Below, piece after piece: positions 1 to 6,951 of a stretch of DNA of 7,925 nt. This stretch comes from an uncultured Lachnospiraceae bacterium (GTDB lineage Bacteria; Bacillota; Clostridia; Lachnospirales; Lachnospiraceae), in assembly GCA_934371505.1 (NCBI GenBank), contig CAKRNW010000104.1, positions 1 through 7,925 of the forward strand, written 5' to 3'. The notes under the pieces are model-generated. The model ran no database searches. It was not told the origin of the DNA and worked only from the letters and a program-made list of their open reading frames with translations. Position 1 is the stretch's first letter. Every line of letters begins with the position of its first letter. The position numbers were made by a program, and so were the translations under genes.

Positions 1-395
1 TTGACAAAGGCCGCCGGGGTTTTGCTCTCCCCCATGCCGATAATGTCCCGTCCGGATTCCCGCAAGCGCATGGCCAGCCGGGTAAAGTCACTGTCGGAGG
101 AAGCCAGAATAAAACCATCGATGGCATTACCATACAAAATATCCATGGCATCAATGATCATGGCTGAGTCCGAAGAATTTTTCCCTGTGGTGTAGGTATA
201 CTGTTGGATGGGAGAAATGGAATTTTCCAACAACACCTCTTTCCAGGAGGCTTTTGCCGGATCCGTCCAGTCCCCGTAGCTTCTGCGGATAGTAATATCT
301 CCAAATTCTTTGGCCTCACTCAAAATCGTATCAAGATATTTGGGTGAAATATTATCTGCATCAATTAACAATGCATATTTTGCTTCTTTTTCCAT
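1..395 (-). CDS. NYN-domain (LabA/DUF88-like) protein, putative RNase, 3' end cut off
   Basis: The visible part is the first 131 residues; the gene continues past base 1. It opens with a short beta strand and acidic pair, LLIDADN (D12, D14), then YGDW at 40-43, GKNSSDSAMIIDAMD (D76, D82) and FILASSDSDFTRLA (D101, D103). This series of spaced aspartates with the SSDSDF block is the hallmark of the NYN/PIN-like fold, a family of metal-dependent ribonucleases. Many bacterial members carry a C-terminal OST-HTH/LOTUS RNA-binding domain, which would lie outside this window. The ATG at 395-393 is chosen because the domain begins at once and a modest Shine-Dalgarno (GAAGG, 406-410) lies ten bases upstream. 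The gene has its own sigma-A-type promoter at 446-474, so it is probably expressed apart from the acyltransferase pair before it. Substrate and role are unknown. The family call is firm; the nuclease activity is inferred. Confidence 0.88.
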   Translation of the reverse strand, partial: MEKEAKYALLIDADNISPKYLDTILSEAKEFGDITIRRSYGDWTDPAKASWKEVLLENSISPIQQYTYTTGKNSSDSAMIIDAMDILYGNAIDGFILASSDSDFTRLAMRLRESGRDIIGMGESKTPAAFV

Positions 396-445
396 ATTAT
401 GTCAACCTTCACTTCTAAGCAGCCTGCGACGGGCTGTAATGCTAC

Positions 446-474
446 ACTATGTCGAATCTACACGATCATGTCAA
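446..474 (-). promoter_or_regulatory. sigma-A promoter for the NYN gene
   Basis: On the minus strand a perfect -35 box TTGACA (469-474) is followed by a 17-base spacer and CATAGT (446-451), which matches four of six -10 bases. The predicted start is near 439, leaving a leader of about 44 bases before the ATG at 395. A small hairpin, CAGCC at 420-424 against GGCTG at 432-436, would sit close to the 5' end of the transcript. Its function is unknown. Confidence 0.65.
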
Positions 475-493
475 TTTTTCGATATCCCAATAC

Positions 494-1528
494 CTACGGA
501 ACGAAATTCAAGGTCATAAGACGATCAATGTAACGCTCCACACACTCCACTACCACAATCTGGGGATTATACTGGGTGCCAATTAATTCCGGTGTGAAAT
601 CCAGCACACTCACATAATCCACCTGCGGGCAGTAATTGTCCTGCATAATAAATTTCAGATACTCGGAAAAGGAGTCTCCCACAATTAAAATGTTGGCATC
701 CACCCACTGTCCATGATCATAGCTTTCCGGTCGGATACTGAAAAACTGGTCTGCCGGGAAATAAGCATCCATGTTACTGATCCGCGCCAAATCCCGGATA
801 TAATATTCCCGGTTGTCCTCTACATCAAAGCTGGCATCCTCAATTCCGTGATAAGTACCATTCAATATACGGAGCAGATTCTGGGTGCCGATAAAAGCAC
901 CTCCCAGATTCCAGTGGGTATCGTATTTATAGTAAAGCTGCATGGTATCCTTTGCAGCCATCATGTCATCCTTTGTATAGGCCATTTCCAGATCCGTATG
1001 CGCCCGAAGATACTCCACTAACAGATCCTCTTTCGATACGGAAGTCATTCGGTATACACTGTCCGGCATATATTCAGCATATACCGTTTCCTTATTGGGG
1101 TTAAACTCCATCACCATACGAATTCCCCGGGACGCCAGATAATCCCGCTGGGCAGTGAGATTCTCTGCAATCTGCTGCAGCTGTTCCTCACTGTAATGAT
1201 TGATTCCTCGGTAGTCCCGAACAGGGCTGCCATCTCCTTCCGTTTTGTAAAAGAGCCAGCCGTTCTTTCCCATCAGTACCTGGGATGACTGCAGATAGCG
1301 GTCTCCCGTCAGTTTCATGGACAGCACGGAATTCCACATGGAAAAAGTGTCCTTCCAGGCAGCATTCTGCTCAAAGGTATCGCAATAATCCAGTACCACA
1401 TCCAGGGCATCTTTTCCCTGTGGTTTCTGGTATACCTTTCCCGTTTCCACGGCTGTCGCCACTCCCATCACCGTGATAAAAACCAGAAAGGCAATGGTAA
1501 CCACAATTTCTCGCAAATATTTTTTCAT
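494..1528 (-). CDS. AlgX/AlgJ-like (DHHW) SGNH-fold acyltransferase partner protein
   Basis: A 344-residue protein. Residues about 8-28 form one hydrophobic signal-anchor segment, so the rest should face outside the membrane. Family landmarks appear in order: GKNGWLFY (87-94), NPNKETVYAEYMP (143-155), DTHWN (203-207) and GDSFS (284-288). By analogy with AlgX, the Asp-His-Ser set would be D203, H205 and S286, all present. Proteins of this group take an acyl group, usually acetyl, passed across the membrane by an MBOAT partner and place it on a polysaccharide. The gene starts 17 bases after the stop of the MBOAT gene with GAGGTG upstream, so the two are translated from one message. The acceptor polymer cannot be told from the window. 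An esterase-like activity on its own is less likely given the neighbour. Confidence 0.86.
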   Translation of the reverse strand: MKKYLREIVVTIAFLVFITVMGVATAVETGKVYQKPQGKDALDVVLDYCDTFEQNAAWKDTFSMWNSVLSMKLTGDRYLQSSQVLMGKNGWLFYKTEGDGSPVRDYRGINHYSEEQLQQIAENLTAQRDYLASRGIRMVMEFNPNKETVYAEYMPDSVYRMTSVSKEDLLVEYLRAHTDLEMAYTKDDMMAAKDTMQLYYKYDTHWNLGGAFIGTQNLLRILNGTYHGIEDASFDVEDNREYYIRDLARISNMDAYFPADQFFSIRPESYDHGQWVDANILIVGDSFSEYLKFIMQDNYCPQVDYVSVLDFTPELIGTQYNPQIVVVECVERYIDRLMTLNFVP

Positions 1529-1545
1529 AAAAAACTGTCACCTCA

Positions 1546-2979
1546 TCAGAAGTTAAAATAAATAAACGGATTGTAGGAATTGTTGAGAATATACGCCACT
1601 GCCAGGAACAGAACGCACAGTAAAAACAAAGTGTAAACCACGTTCCAGACCGGTTTTTCATGCCATTTTTCATCCATCCGTTTCACCACAGGCACGCATG
1701 CGATAAGAGCTGCCACATAGTACATCCAGTTCTGTGCTAAAAGTGCTGTCACCCCTGCATCCATCCAGCCAGCTGCATGGATTCCGAACATCGCCTTTAT
1801 GTAGGTCAGAGCCTGCCCGATATTATCAGCCCGGAACAGCACCCAGCCCAGAATCACAAAGAACATGGTGTAAATATGTCCAAACACTGCCAGACCTTTG
1901 CTGCTCTTGTCCATTTTTTTCCCAAGACCGGTCAGTTTCTCGAAGGTGAGCAGGACGAAGTACATCAGTCCCCAGCCGATAAAAGTCCAGTTGGCACCGT
2001 GCCAGACACCGGTGAGTGACCATACCACGAACAGATTAAACACCAGACGTGCTTTGGATTTCACCCGGCTGCCCCCCATGGGAAAATACACATAATCCCG
2101 GAACCAGGTCTGCAGGGAAATATGCCATCTGCGCCAGAATTCTGAAACAGACTTCGCAATATAAGGATAATTGAAGTTTTCTTCAAAATGAAAGCCGAAC
2201 ATCTGACCTAGACCGATTGCCATATCCGAGTAACCGGAAAAGTCAAAGAAAATCTGCAATGTATAGGAGATTGCTCCCAACCAGGCTGCCACAGCAGAGG
2301 CATGGAAAGCACTTCCGGAAATTGTTCCGAAAATGGTGTCTGCCACCAGTCCCATATTGTTGGCAATGAGTACCTTTTTTCCCAGACCGATAATAAAACG
2401 GCATACGCCTTTGGTGAAATCCTCCAGGTTTTCCTCCCGGTGGGCAATCTGCTGTGCAATCGTCTCATACCGCACAATCGGTCCTGCAATCAGCTGAGGG
2501 AAAAAGGCGATATACAAGCCTACATTTAAGGGATTCTTCTGTACCTGTCCCCGTCCCCGGTACACATCAATCGTGTAGGACATTGCCTGGAAGGTAAAGA
2601 AGGAAATGCCGATGGGCAGAATAATTCCGGGATTGACCAGATTGGTATGAGCAAAACGGTTCAGGTTATCAATGACAAAACCGGTGTACTTAAATCGTCC
2701 CAACACCCCTAAGTTAATCACCACATCCACTGCAAGCAATAGTTTACATAACGTAGTTTTTTCTTTTGTCCAATCCACCAGCAGACCAAACAGCCAGTTT
2801 ATCAGAATAACAAACAGAATCAACGGCAGATAGTCTCTGCCTCCGGAAATATAGAAATACAAACTGACAATCAGCAGAAAAATATTTTTGGCATGCGTAG
2901 TTTTGCGTAAGAATGCATAATACACAAACAGAACTATCGGTAAAAACAGAAACAGGAATTCCTCACTGGGAAAAAGCAT
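1546..2979 (-). CDS. MBOAT family membrane O-acyltransferase (AlgI/DltB type)
   Basis: A 477-residue multi-pass membrane protein, the usual length for the AlgI/PatA branch. It begins with MLFPSEEFLFLFLPIVL, the typical first helix of this family. The signature stretch lies at about 281-305 (FWRRWHISL, then TWFRDYVYFPMGGSR) with H286. The second conserved histidine, the presumed catalytic one, is H327 in LTGVWHGANW. The C-terminus ends in PFIYFNF, a common ending in this branch. Such proteins take an acyl group from a cytosolic donor, normally acetyl-CoA, and pass it through the membrane to an extracytoplasmic acceptor or partner. The DHHW gene immediately downstream is the expected partner. 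DltB itself is unlikely because no dltA or dltC is present. The ATG at 2979 has AGGAG seven bases upstream. Symbols such as algI or patA are withheld because the polymer is unknown. Confidence 0.92.
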   Translation of the reverse strand: MLFPSEEFLFLFLPIVLFVYYAFLRKTTHAKNIFLLIVSLYFYISGGRDYLPLILFVILINWLFGLLVDWTKEKTTLCKLLLAVDVVINLGVLGRFKYTGFVIDNLNRFAHTNLVNPGIILPIGISFFTFQAMSYTIDVYRGRGQVQKNPLNVGLYIAFFPQLIAGPIVRYETIAQQIAHREENLEDFTKGVCRFIIGLGKKVLIANNMGLVADTIFGTISGSAFHASAVAAWLGAISYTLQIFFDFSGYSDMAIGLGQMFGFHFEENFNYPYIAKSVSEFWRRWHISLQTWFRDYVYFPMGGSRVKSKARLVFNLFVVWSLTGVWHGANWTFIGWGLMYFVLLTFEKLTGLGKKMDKSSKGLAVFGHIYTMFFVILGWVLFRADNIGQALTYIKAMFGIHAAGWMDAGVTALLAQNWMYYVAALIACVPVVKRMDEKWHEKPVWNVVYTLFLLCVLFLAVAYILNNSYNPFIYFNF

Positions 2980-3014
2980 GATTCCTCTCCTCTCGTGTTA
3001 TCTCAATCTTTTTT

Positions 3015-3023
3015 ATTGTATCA
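3015..3023 (-). promoter_or_regulatory. extended -10 promoter for the MBOAT-DHHW operon
   Basis: On the minus strand TACAAT (3015-3020, five of six bases) is preceded directly by TGA (3021-3023), giving an extended -10 element. The -35 region seventeen bases upstream is only a T-run, with TTGTTT slightly too far away, so the extended -10 probably carries the promoter. It sits between the htrA terminator and the MBOAT start and gives a leader of about 30 bases. Confidence 0.55.
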
Positions 3024-3059
3024 CACTTTTCCCAAATAAAAAACAAGAAATAAACGCAT

Positions 3060-3092
3060 AAAAAGCCGTGGATGCATTGTATACATCCACGG
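3060..3092 (-). terminator. intrinsic terminator of htrA
   Basis: A perfect nine-base stem, CCGTGGATG (3066-3074) with CATCCACGG (3084-3092) around a nine-base loop, is followed on the minus strand by five T residues (3060-3064) after one C. It lies 22 bases past the htrA stop codon. The T tract is short but the stem is GC-rich. Confidence 0.85.
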
Positions 3093-3114
3093 TCTCACTT
3101 CAGTCTATTTTCTA

Positions 3115-4533
3115 TTAATGACCATTGCCCTGCATAAAAGGAGCAAACGGATTGCTGTATTGCTGTTCCTCCTGAGACTGACTGTTCTGTCCGGGCTGTG
3201 CAGACTGTGCTGCCTGTTCATTTAAACCCAGTGTAACGGAAAGAGTAACCTCGGCATAGCCCTCATTACTCATGCGTTCCACAACCACATCCACCGTCTC
3301 ACCTGCTTTATAATACTGCAGTAAAGACTTGATCTCAGAGACAGAGGTTACGGTCTGACCGTCGAACTTGGTAATAATATCTCCCTGACGGACGCCTGCT
3401 TTCTGTGCTGCACCTCCCTCGGTAGCTTCTGCAACATAGACACCTGCAGGGATACCATACGCCTGTGCATCACTGGATACATCCTGGCAGGAAATACCTA
3501 AATAGCCTTCCTCAGAAGCATCTACTTTTTCTCTGGTCACACGATTCTCCAGTTCATTCAGAATAGGAATGGCAGTGGAGATAGGGATGGCATAGCCCAT
3601 ACCTTCTACTTTGGTCTCCGCCAGTTTTGCAGAGTTAATACCAATAACCTGGCCCTTCATATTAAACAGGGCACCACCGGAGTTACCTGGGTTAATAGCG
3701 GCATCAGTCTGAATCAGATTTGCCGTCATGTTGTCCATCTGCACTTCACGGTCAAGGGCACTGATGTAACCACTGGTCACGGACTGTCCATAGCCTAATG
3801 CATTACCAATGGCAACTACCTGTTCGCCCACAGTCAGCTCGTCAGAGTTGCCAAGCTCTGCTATTTTAATGGTAGAAAGCACATCCTGAGGGATATCGCT
3901 TAATTTAATTGCTACAATTGCCAGATCGTTGGAGGCATCGGTACCTTTGGTATGTGCCTCATAGACCTGATCCACATCATCATTGAAACATACGGACAGC
4001 TCCTCTGCTCCCGATACTACATGGTTATTGGTTGCAATGAGCAGTTCCTCATCATTTTGTCCGACGATAATACCGGATCCTGCACTCTCACTTTCCTGCT
4101 GCATGGTGCCAAACCAGCTTTGTACCTCGGTGACACCTTTATTGGTAATGGCTACCACGGAAGGCATACACATCTGTGCAATGTCGGAAACCGTATAAGT
4201 ACCACCATCAGCAGCCGTTACCGTTGCCTGGCTGATTGCCGGCTTACTGTCTGTCGTGGAGCCAACGGTTGGAGTGGTGTCCTCCTGCTCTGTCACTTCC
4301 TGGCTTTCCTGTACCTGTGCGGTCTGCGTTCCTAACGCTTTATTTGCAGCAAAATTGACACCCTGAAAAGTGCAGCCGGCCACCAGTCCAAATACCAGTC
4401 CGAAAGCAATTGCCTTGCCGATTCCTCTTGCAAAATTATGTGGTTTCTTTTGTTTATTAGGTTTCTGAGGTTCCGGTGTCTGCACCGGCTGTCCTAAATT
4501 CCAATTCTGATTCTGGTTTTCATATTCATACAT
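3115..4533 (-). CDS. htrA: HtrA/DegP-like membrane-anchored serine protease with PDZ domain
   Basis: A 472-residue protein from the chosen ATG. Residues 1-37 are a polar, Gln/Asn/Pro/Lys-rich cytoplasmic tail, about 38-60 a single membrane segment, 68-110 a low-complexity linker rich in Gln, Glu and Thr, and 115-330 the trypsin-like protease. The catalytic triad is complete: H171 in ATNNHVV, D203 in SNDLAI and S285 in GNSGGAL. One PDZ domain spans about 343-436 (YLGISCQD, then GAAQKAGVRQGDIITKFDG). A Gln-rich tail of some 35 residues follows. The family degrades or refolds misfolded proteins outside the cytoplasmic membrane, often under heat or secretion stress. The TTG at 4551 in the same frame is rejected as a start because AAGGAG (4542-4547) sits eight bases before the ATG at 4533. 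The gene has its own terminator and appears to form a single-gene unit, although no strong terminator separates it from the gene upstream. Confidence 0.95.
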   Translation of the reverse strand: MYEYENQNQNWNLGQPVQTPEPQKPNKQKKPHNFARGIGKAIAFGLVFGLVAGCTFQGVNFAANKALGTQTAQVQESQEVTEQEDTTPTVGSTTDSKPAISQATVTAADGGTYTVSDIAQMCMPSVVAITNKGVTEVQSWFGTMQQESESAGSGIIVGQNDEELLIATNNHVVSGAEELSVCFNDDVDQVYEAHTKGTDASNDLAIVAIKLSDIPQDVLSTIKIAELGNSDELTVGEQVVAIGNALGYGQSVTSGYISALDREVQMDNMTANLIQTDAAINPGNSGGALFNMKGQVIGINSAKLAETKVEGMGYAIPISTAIPILNELENRVTREKVDASEEGYLGISCQDVSSDAQAYGIPAGVYVAEATEGGAAQKAGVRQGDIITKFDGQTVTSVSEIKSLLQYYKAGETVDVVVERMSNEGYAEVTLSVTLGLNEQAAQSAQPGQNSQSQEEQQYSNPFAPFMQGNGH

Positions 4534-4541
4534 AACATTCT

Positions 4542-4547
4542 CTCCTT
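4542..4547 (-). promoter_or_regulatory. ribosome binding site that sets the htrA start
   Basis: AAGGAG lies eight bases before the ATG at 4533. It falls inside the longer open frame that begins with TTG at 4551, so it decides for the ATG and shortens the protein by six residues. Confidence 0.85.
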
Positions 4548-4554
4548 CCAACCA

Positions 4555-4596
4555 TCAGAACATTCCTGACGGGATCTCTCTTTTCCTTTGTTCTGA
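4555..4596 (-). repeat. inverted repeat in the htrA leader/promoter
   Basis: TCAGAAC at 4555-4561 and GTTCTGA at 4590-4596 are perfect 7-base inverted copies, 28 bases apart. The promoter-side copy begins at the last base of the candidate -10 box (TATATT, 4596-4601), and the other lies just upstream of the ribosome binding site. It could be two operator half-sites or the base of an mRNA hairpin. A chance match is possible. Confidence 0.4.
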
Positions 4597-4625
4597 ATAT
4601 AGAATAAAAAAGAAATGTTATGTAA
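4596..4625 (-). promoter_or_regulatory. candidate promoter for htrA
   Basis: TATATT (4596-4601) matches five of six -10 bases within a very AT-rich stretch. The only -35 candidate at acceptable spacing is the poor TTACAT (4620-4625, 18-base spacer). A weak or activator-dependent promoter would fit a stress gene, but this is inference; TATTCT at 4601-4606 is an alternative -10. Confidence 0.35.
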
Positions 4626-4656
4626 TTTTGTTCATTTTGTGAAAAAACTGTGTTTT

Positions 4657-4980
4657 TTATTTCTGCAAAACCCAGGGTTCTTTTTCCTGTAGTCCCATGT
4701 TCCAAAGTTCCAGGTTCTGCTCATCCCACTCCTGTTCCGGGGCATAAAACTTCAGCATGTGAACCAGCTTTGTAATCCGCTCGTCCTCGGTGTCAAAACC
4801 CTCAAAGGCATTGACGGTATCCTCCCTGAGCTGCTCCGGAGTGGTAATCTCCGGTGGTGTTTTCCCGCACACATTATAAAGCAGCCCACAGGCATATGCC
4901 ATCTCGTAATTGCCCATAATCACTGCTGTTTTCTGCCTGGACTTAATGATAATGGACATTTTGGCAAGTACCGGCACCAT
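4657..4980 (-). CDS. small protein of unknown function, translated behind pepD
   Basis: A 107-residue protein that I do not recognise. The ATG at 4980 has GAGGTG (4987-4992) six bases upstream, and that site shares its first base with the last base of the pepD stop codon, so translation is probably coupled to pepD. A second Met at residue 8 has no ribosome binding site. The first half is mixed and moderately hydrophobic (SIIIKSRQKTAVIMGNYE, then ACGLLYNVCG with Cys31 and Cys38). The second half is acidic and looks helical (residues about 48-95, EDTVNAFEGFDTEDERI and EWDEQNLELW), with five Trp/Tyr residues after position 75. There is no signal peptide, clear membrane helix or known catalytic motif, so it is probably a soluble cytosolic protein. 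Its context suggests a role linked to peptide use or to PepD itself, but nothing in the sequence proves it. The open frame extends further upstream inside pepD; that extension is rejected. Confidence 0.75.
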   Translation of the reverse strand: MVPVLAKMSIIIKSRQKTAVIMGNYEMAYACGLLYNVCGKTPPEITTPEQLREDTVNAFEGFDTEDERITKLVHMLKFYAPEQEWDEQNLELWNMGLQEKEPWVLQK

Positions 4981-4991
4981 AAATTTCACCT

Positions 4992-6446
4992 CTATTTTCT
5001 GGATACAACTTCTACCACAAACTCCCACACCCGCTTGGTGGAGGAAATGCTGAGTTTCTCCTCGGTGGTATGGATGTCTCTCATATCCGGTCCGATGGAA
5101 ACGCAGTCCAAATCGGAAATTTTGGCCGAAAGCAGACCGCATTCCAATCCCGCATGGATTGCCTGGATTTCCGGCGTCTTTCCATACATTTCCTCGTAAA
5201 TTGCCACCATCTTCTCCCGGAGTTTGGAATCTTTGCGGAATGCCCAGCCTGGATAGGTTCCCGCTGTGTCGCAGTGACCGCCGGCAAAACCTACAATGGT
5301 GTAAATCCTGCGAATCAGATTTTCCTTGCTGCTCTCCACGGAACTGCGCACGGAAAAATGCATGGATACTTCCTTCTCTCCGGTTTTTAATACGCCCATA
5401 TTTAAGGAGGTTTCCACCAGTCCCGGTACATCGGCGCTATTTGCCTGCACACCGTTTGGTAAGGTCAGCATCACCTGTGTTACTTTTCTGGCAGAATCTG
5501 CGTTCATCACATCTGCCTCTTCCTTTTCCCACCGAGTAAGGCTTACCTGGAAATCCGGGTCTTTGGTGGCAAGTTCGTTCTGAATATCCCTCTCGCTCTT
5601 GCGGACGGCTGCCTCAAACGCCTCCGTTTGGTTCTCCGGCACAAGAAGCTGTACCTCGGTCTCTCTGGGAATGGCATTGTCTGCCAGCCCGCCCTCCAGA
5701 CTCATCAGATAAAGATTTTCTGCACCGATGACATCCTGCACCTCGGACAAAATCCGTCCTGCCAGCACATTGGAATTGCCACGCTCCAGTTTAATCATCT
5801 CGCCGGAGTGACCGCCCTGCAGCCCTTTTACGAACAGCTCATAATGGATACCACTCTTATGCTCCCGTTCCACCGGCACATGGCAGTTGACTCTCGCACC
5901 GCCTGCACAGCTTGCCAGAAAAATACCTTCCTCCTCGGAGTCCAGATTTAACATACGGTGTCCCTTTAACATGGATAAATCAATGGCACGGGCACCGTCC
6001 ATTCCCGTTTCCTCCTCCGTGGTGATGACCACCTCCAGACGGGGATGCTTGACGGTGTCGCTGTCCAACAGTGCCAGGCTGTAGGCCACGGCGATACCAT
6101 CGTCACCGCCTAAACTGGTTCCCTCTGCGTATGCCCAGTCTCCATCCACGGCGATGCGTAAACCGTCTTTTTTCATGTCAATGTCACAGGCAGGAGTTTT
6201 CACCGCCACCATGTCCATATGTCCCTGCAAAATCAAGGGTTCCTCGTTCTCGTACCCTTCGGATGCCTCCTTAATAATAATCACATTTTTCGCCGCATCC
6301 TGGTAATGCTCCAGTCCTCTTTCCTTTGCAAAGCTGACCAGATAATCGCTGATTTGTCCCACATTGCCTGAGCCGTGGGGAATGGAACAGATCTTTTCAA
6401 AAAATTCAAACACACTCTTTGGTTCTAATTGTTCAAATGCTCCCAT
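4992..6446 (-). CDS. pepD: aminoacyl-histidine dipeptidase, M20C family (PepD, beta-alanyl-His/Xaa-His dipeptidase)
   Basis: A 484-residue protein, matching the usual length of about 485. It hydrolyses dipeptides such as Xaa-His in the cytosol with two zinc ions. Metal and catalytic residues are visible in order: H76 and D78 in LQGHMDMV, D115 in GGDDGIA, the glutamates E144-E146 in TTEEETG, D169 in LNLDSEE, and H459 in RDIHTTEE. The lid or dimer region carries GLQGGHSGEMI (H213), and the C-terminal catalytic part holds IHAGLECGLLS (431 on). The ATG at 6446 is chosen over more distant in-frame starts because GGAGG (6454-6458) lies seven bases before it and the family N-terminus (LEPKSVFEFFEKICSIPHGSGN) begins there. 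The gene has its own promoter and is followed eleven bases later by an unknown small gene. No key residue is missing. Confidence 0.95.
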   Translation of the reverse strand: MGAFEQLEPKSVFEFFEKICSIPHGSGNVGQISDYLVSFAKERGLEHYQDAAKNVIIIKEASEGYENEEPLILQGHMDMVAVKTPACDIDMKKDGLRIAVDGDWAYAEGTSLGGDDGIAVAYSLALLDSDTVKHPRLEVVITTEEETGMDGARAIDLSMLKGHRMLNLDSEEEGIFLASCAGGARVNCHVPVEREHKSGIHYELFVKGLQGGHSGEMIKLERGNSNVLAGRILSEVQDVIGAENLYLMSLEGGLADNAIPRETEVQLLVPENQTEAFEAAVRKSERDIQNELATKDPDFQVSLTRWEKEEADVMNADSARKVTQVMLTLPNGVQANSADVPGLVETSLNMGVLKTGEKEVSMHFSVRSSVESSKENLIRRIYTIVGFAGGHCDTAGTYPGWAFRKDSKLREKMVAIYEEMYGKTPEIQAIHAGLECGLLSAKISDLDCVSIGPDMRDIHTTEEKLSISSTKRVWEFVVEVVSRK

Positions 6447-6483
6447 TGTCTTACCTCCATTGTCGATTTCGATTCTGTTTTCC

Positions 6484-6512
6484 ATTGTAACAGAGTCTGA
6501 AAAAAAAGGCAA
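6484..6512 (-). promoter_or_regulatory. promoter of the pepD unit
   Basis: On the minus strand TTGCCT (6507-6512, four of six -35 bases) is followed by a 17-base, T-rich spacer and TACAAT (6484-6489, five of six -10 bases). The -35 box overlaps the T tract of the rplT terminator by two bases, so termination of one unit and initiation of the next are packed together. The leader is about 30 bases. Confidence 0.6.
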
Positions 6513-6539
6513 AAAAACTCCGTGCCAAATGACACGGAG
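6511..6539 (-). terminator. intrinsic terminator of the infC-rpmI-rplT operon
   Basis: Stem CTCCGTG (6518-6524) with CACGGAG (6533-6539) around an eight-base loop, followed on the minus strand by seven T residues (6511-6517). It begins 21 bases after the rplT stop codon. The layout is typical of a strong Rho-independent terminator. Confidence 0.93.
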
Positions 6540-6559
6540 CTTGTACTCATTTATAGGAA

Positions 6560-6916
6560 TTATGCCAGTTTGCTTTTTGCTAACTCAGCCAGGGTTTTAA
6601 ATCCCTCAGCATCGTTTACAGCTAACTCAGCTAACATTTTACGGTTCATATCAACACCAGCTAATTTTAAACCGTACATGAATTTGCTGTAAGACAGACC
6701 GTTCAGTCTTGCTGCTGCATTGATACGGGCGATCCATAACTGTCTGAACTGTCTCTTTCTCTCTTTTCTTCCTGCGTAAGAAGAAGTCAGAGCTCTCATT
6801 ACGGACTGTTTTGCTACTCTATACTGTTTAGATCTTGCACCTCTGTAACCCTTTGCAAGCTTTAATACTCTGTTATGTTTTTTCTTTGCGTTCACGCCGC
6901 CTTTAATTCTTGCCAT
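6560..6916 (-). CDS. rplT: 50S ribosomal protein L20
   Basis: 118 residues, the normal length. The very basic N-terminal extension (MARIKGGVNAKKKHNR, then KLAKGYRGARSKQYRVAKQS) and the block FRQLWIARINAAARLNGLSYS are diagnostic of L20, a 23S rRNA-binding protein needed early in assembly of the large subunit. In Firmicutes L20 also binds the leader of its own operon and lowers expression; a leader of that kind is present upstream of infC here. The ATG at 6916 has AAAGGAG eight bases upstream. It is the last gene of the operon, 35 bases after rpmI, and is followed by a strong terminator. Confidence 0.98.
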   Translation of the reverse strand: MARIKGGVNAKKKHNRVLKLAKGYRGARSKQYRVAKQSVMRALTSSYAGRKERKRQFRQLWIARINAAARLNGLSYSKFMYGLKLAGVDMNRKMLAELAVNDAEGFKTLAELAKSKLA

Positions 6917-6951
6917 TTTTATGACTCCTTTCTGATAATTCGACTTTCAGC

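Noticed and set aside
420..436. CAGCC/GGCTG hairpin between the DHHW and NYN genes as a terminator
   Set aside because: The stem is short and no T tract follows on the minus strand. It lies downstream of the NYN promoter, so it belongs to the NYN leader instead.
1371..1673. Minus-strand 100-codon frame across the MBOAT/DHHW junction, and similar alternative frames at 2208-2489 and 5081-5287
   Set aside because: They overlap supported genes in another frame and their translations resemble no family.
1546..2979. Assigning the MBOAT gene as dltB
   Set aside because: No dltA or dltC lies nearby and the partner is of the AlgX/DHHW type rather than a clear DltD, so an O-acetyl transfer role fits better.
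4642..4658. AAAAAAC/GTTTTTT hairpin with a 3-base loop at the stop codon of the small gene
   Set aside because: The stem is almost all A-T, and the T-run is part of the stem rather than following it. It is too weak to call a terminator, so read-through into htrA cannot be excluded.
4981..5142. In-frame extension of the 107-aa gene upstream to 5142, giving 161 residues
   Set aside because: The extra part lies wholly inside the well-supported pepD C-terminus, reads as a shadow of it, and has no ribosome binding site. The ATG at 4980 has a good one.
6447..6512. Longer pepD reading frame starting at 6512
   Set aside because: The extra residues cover the promoter and ribosome binding site and do not resemble the family N-terminus.
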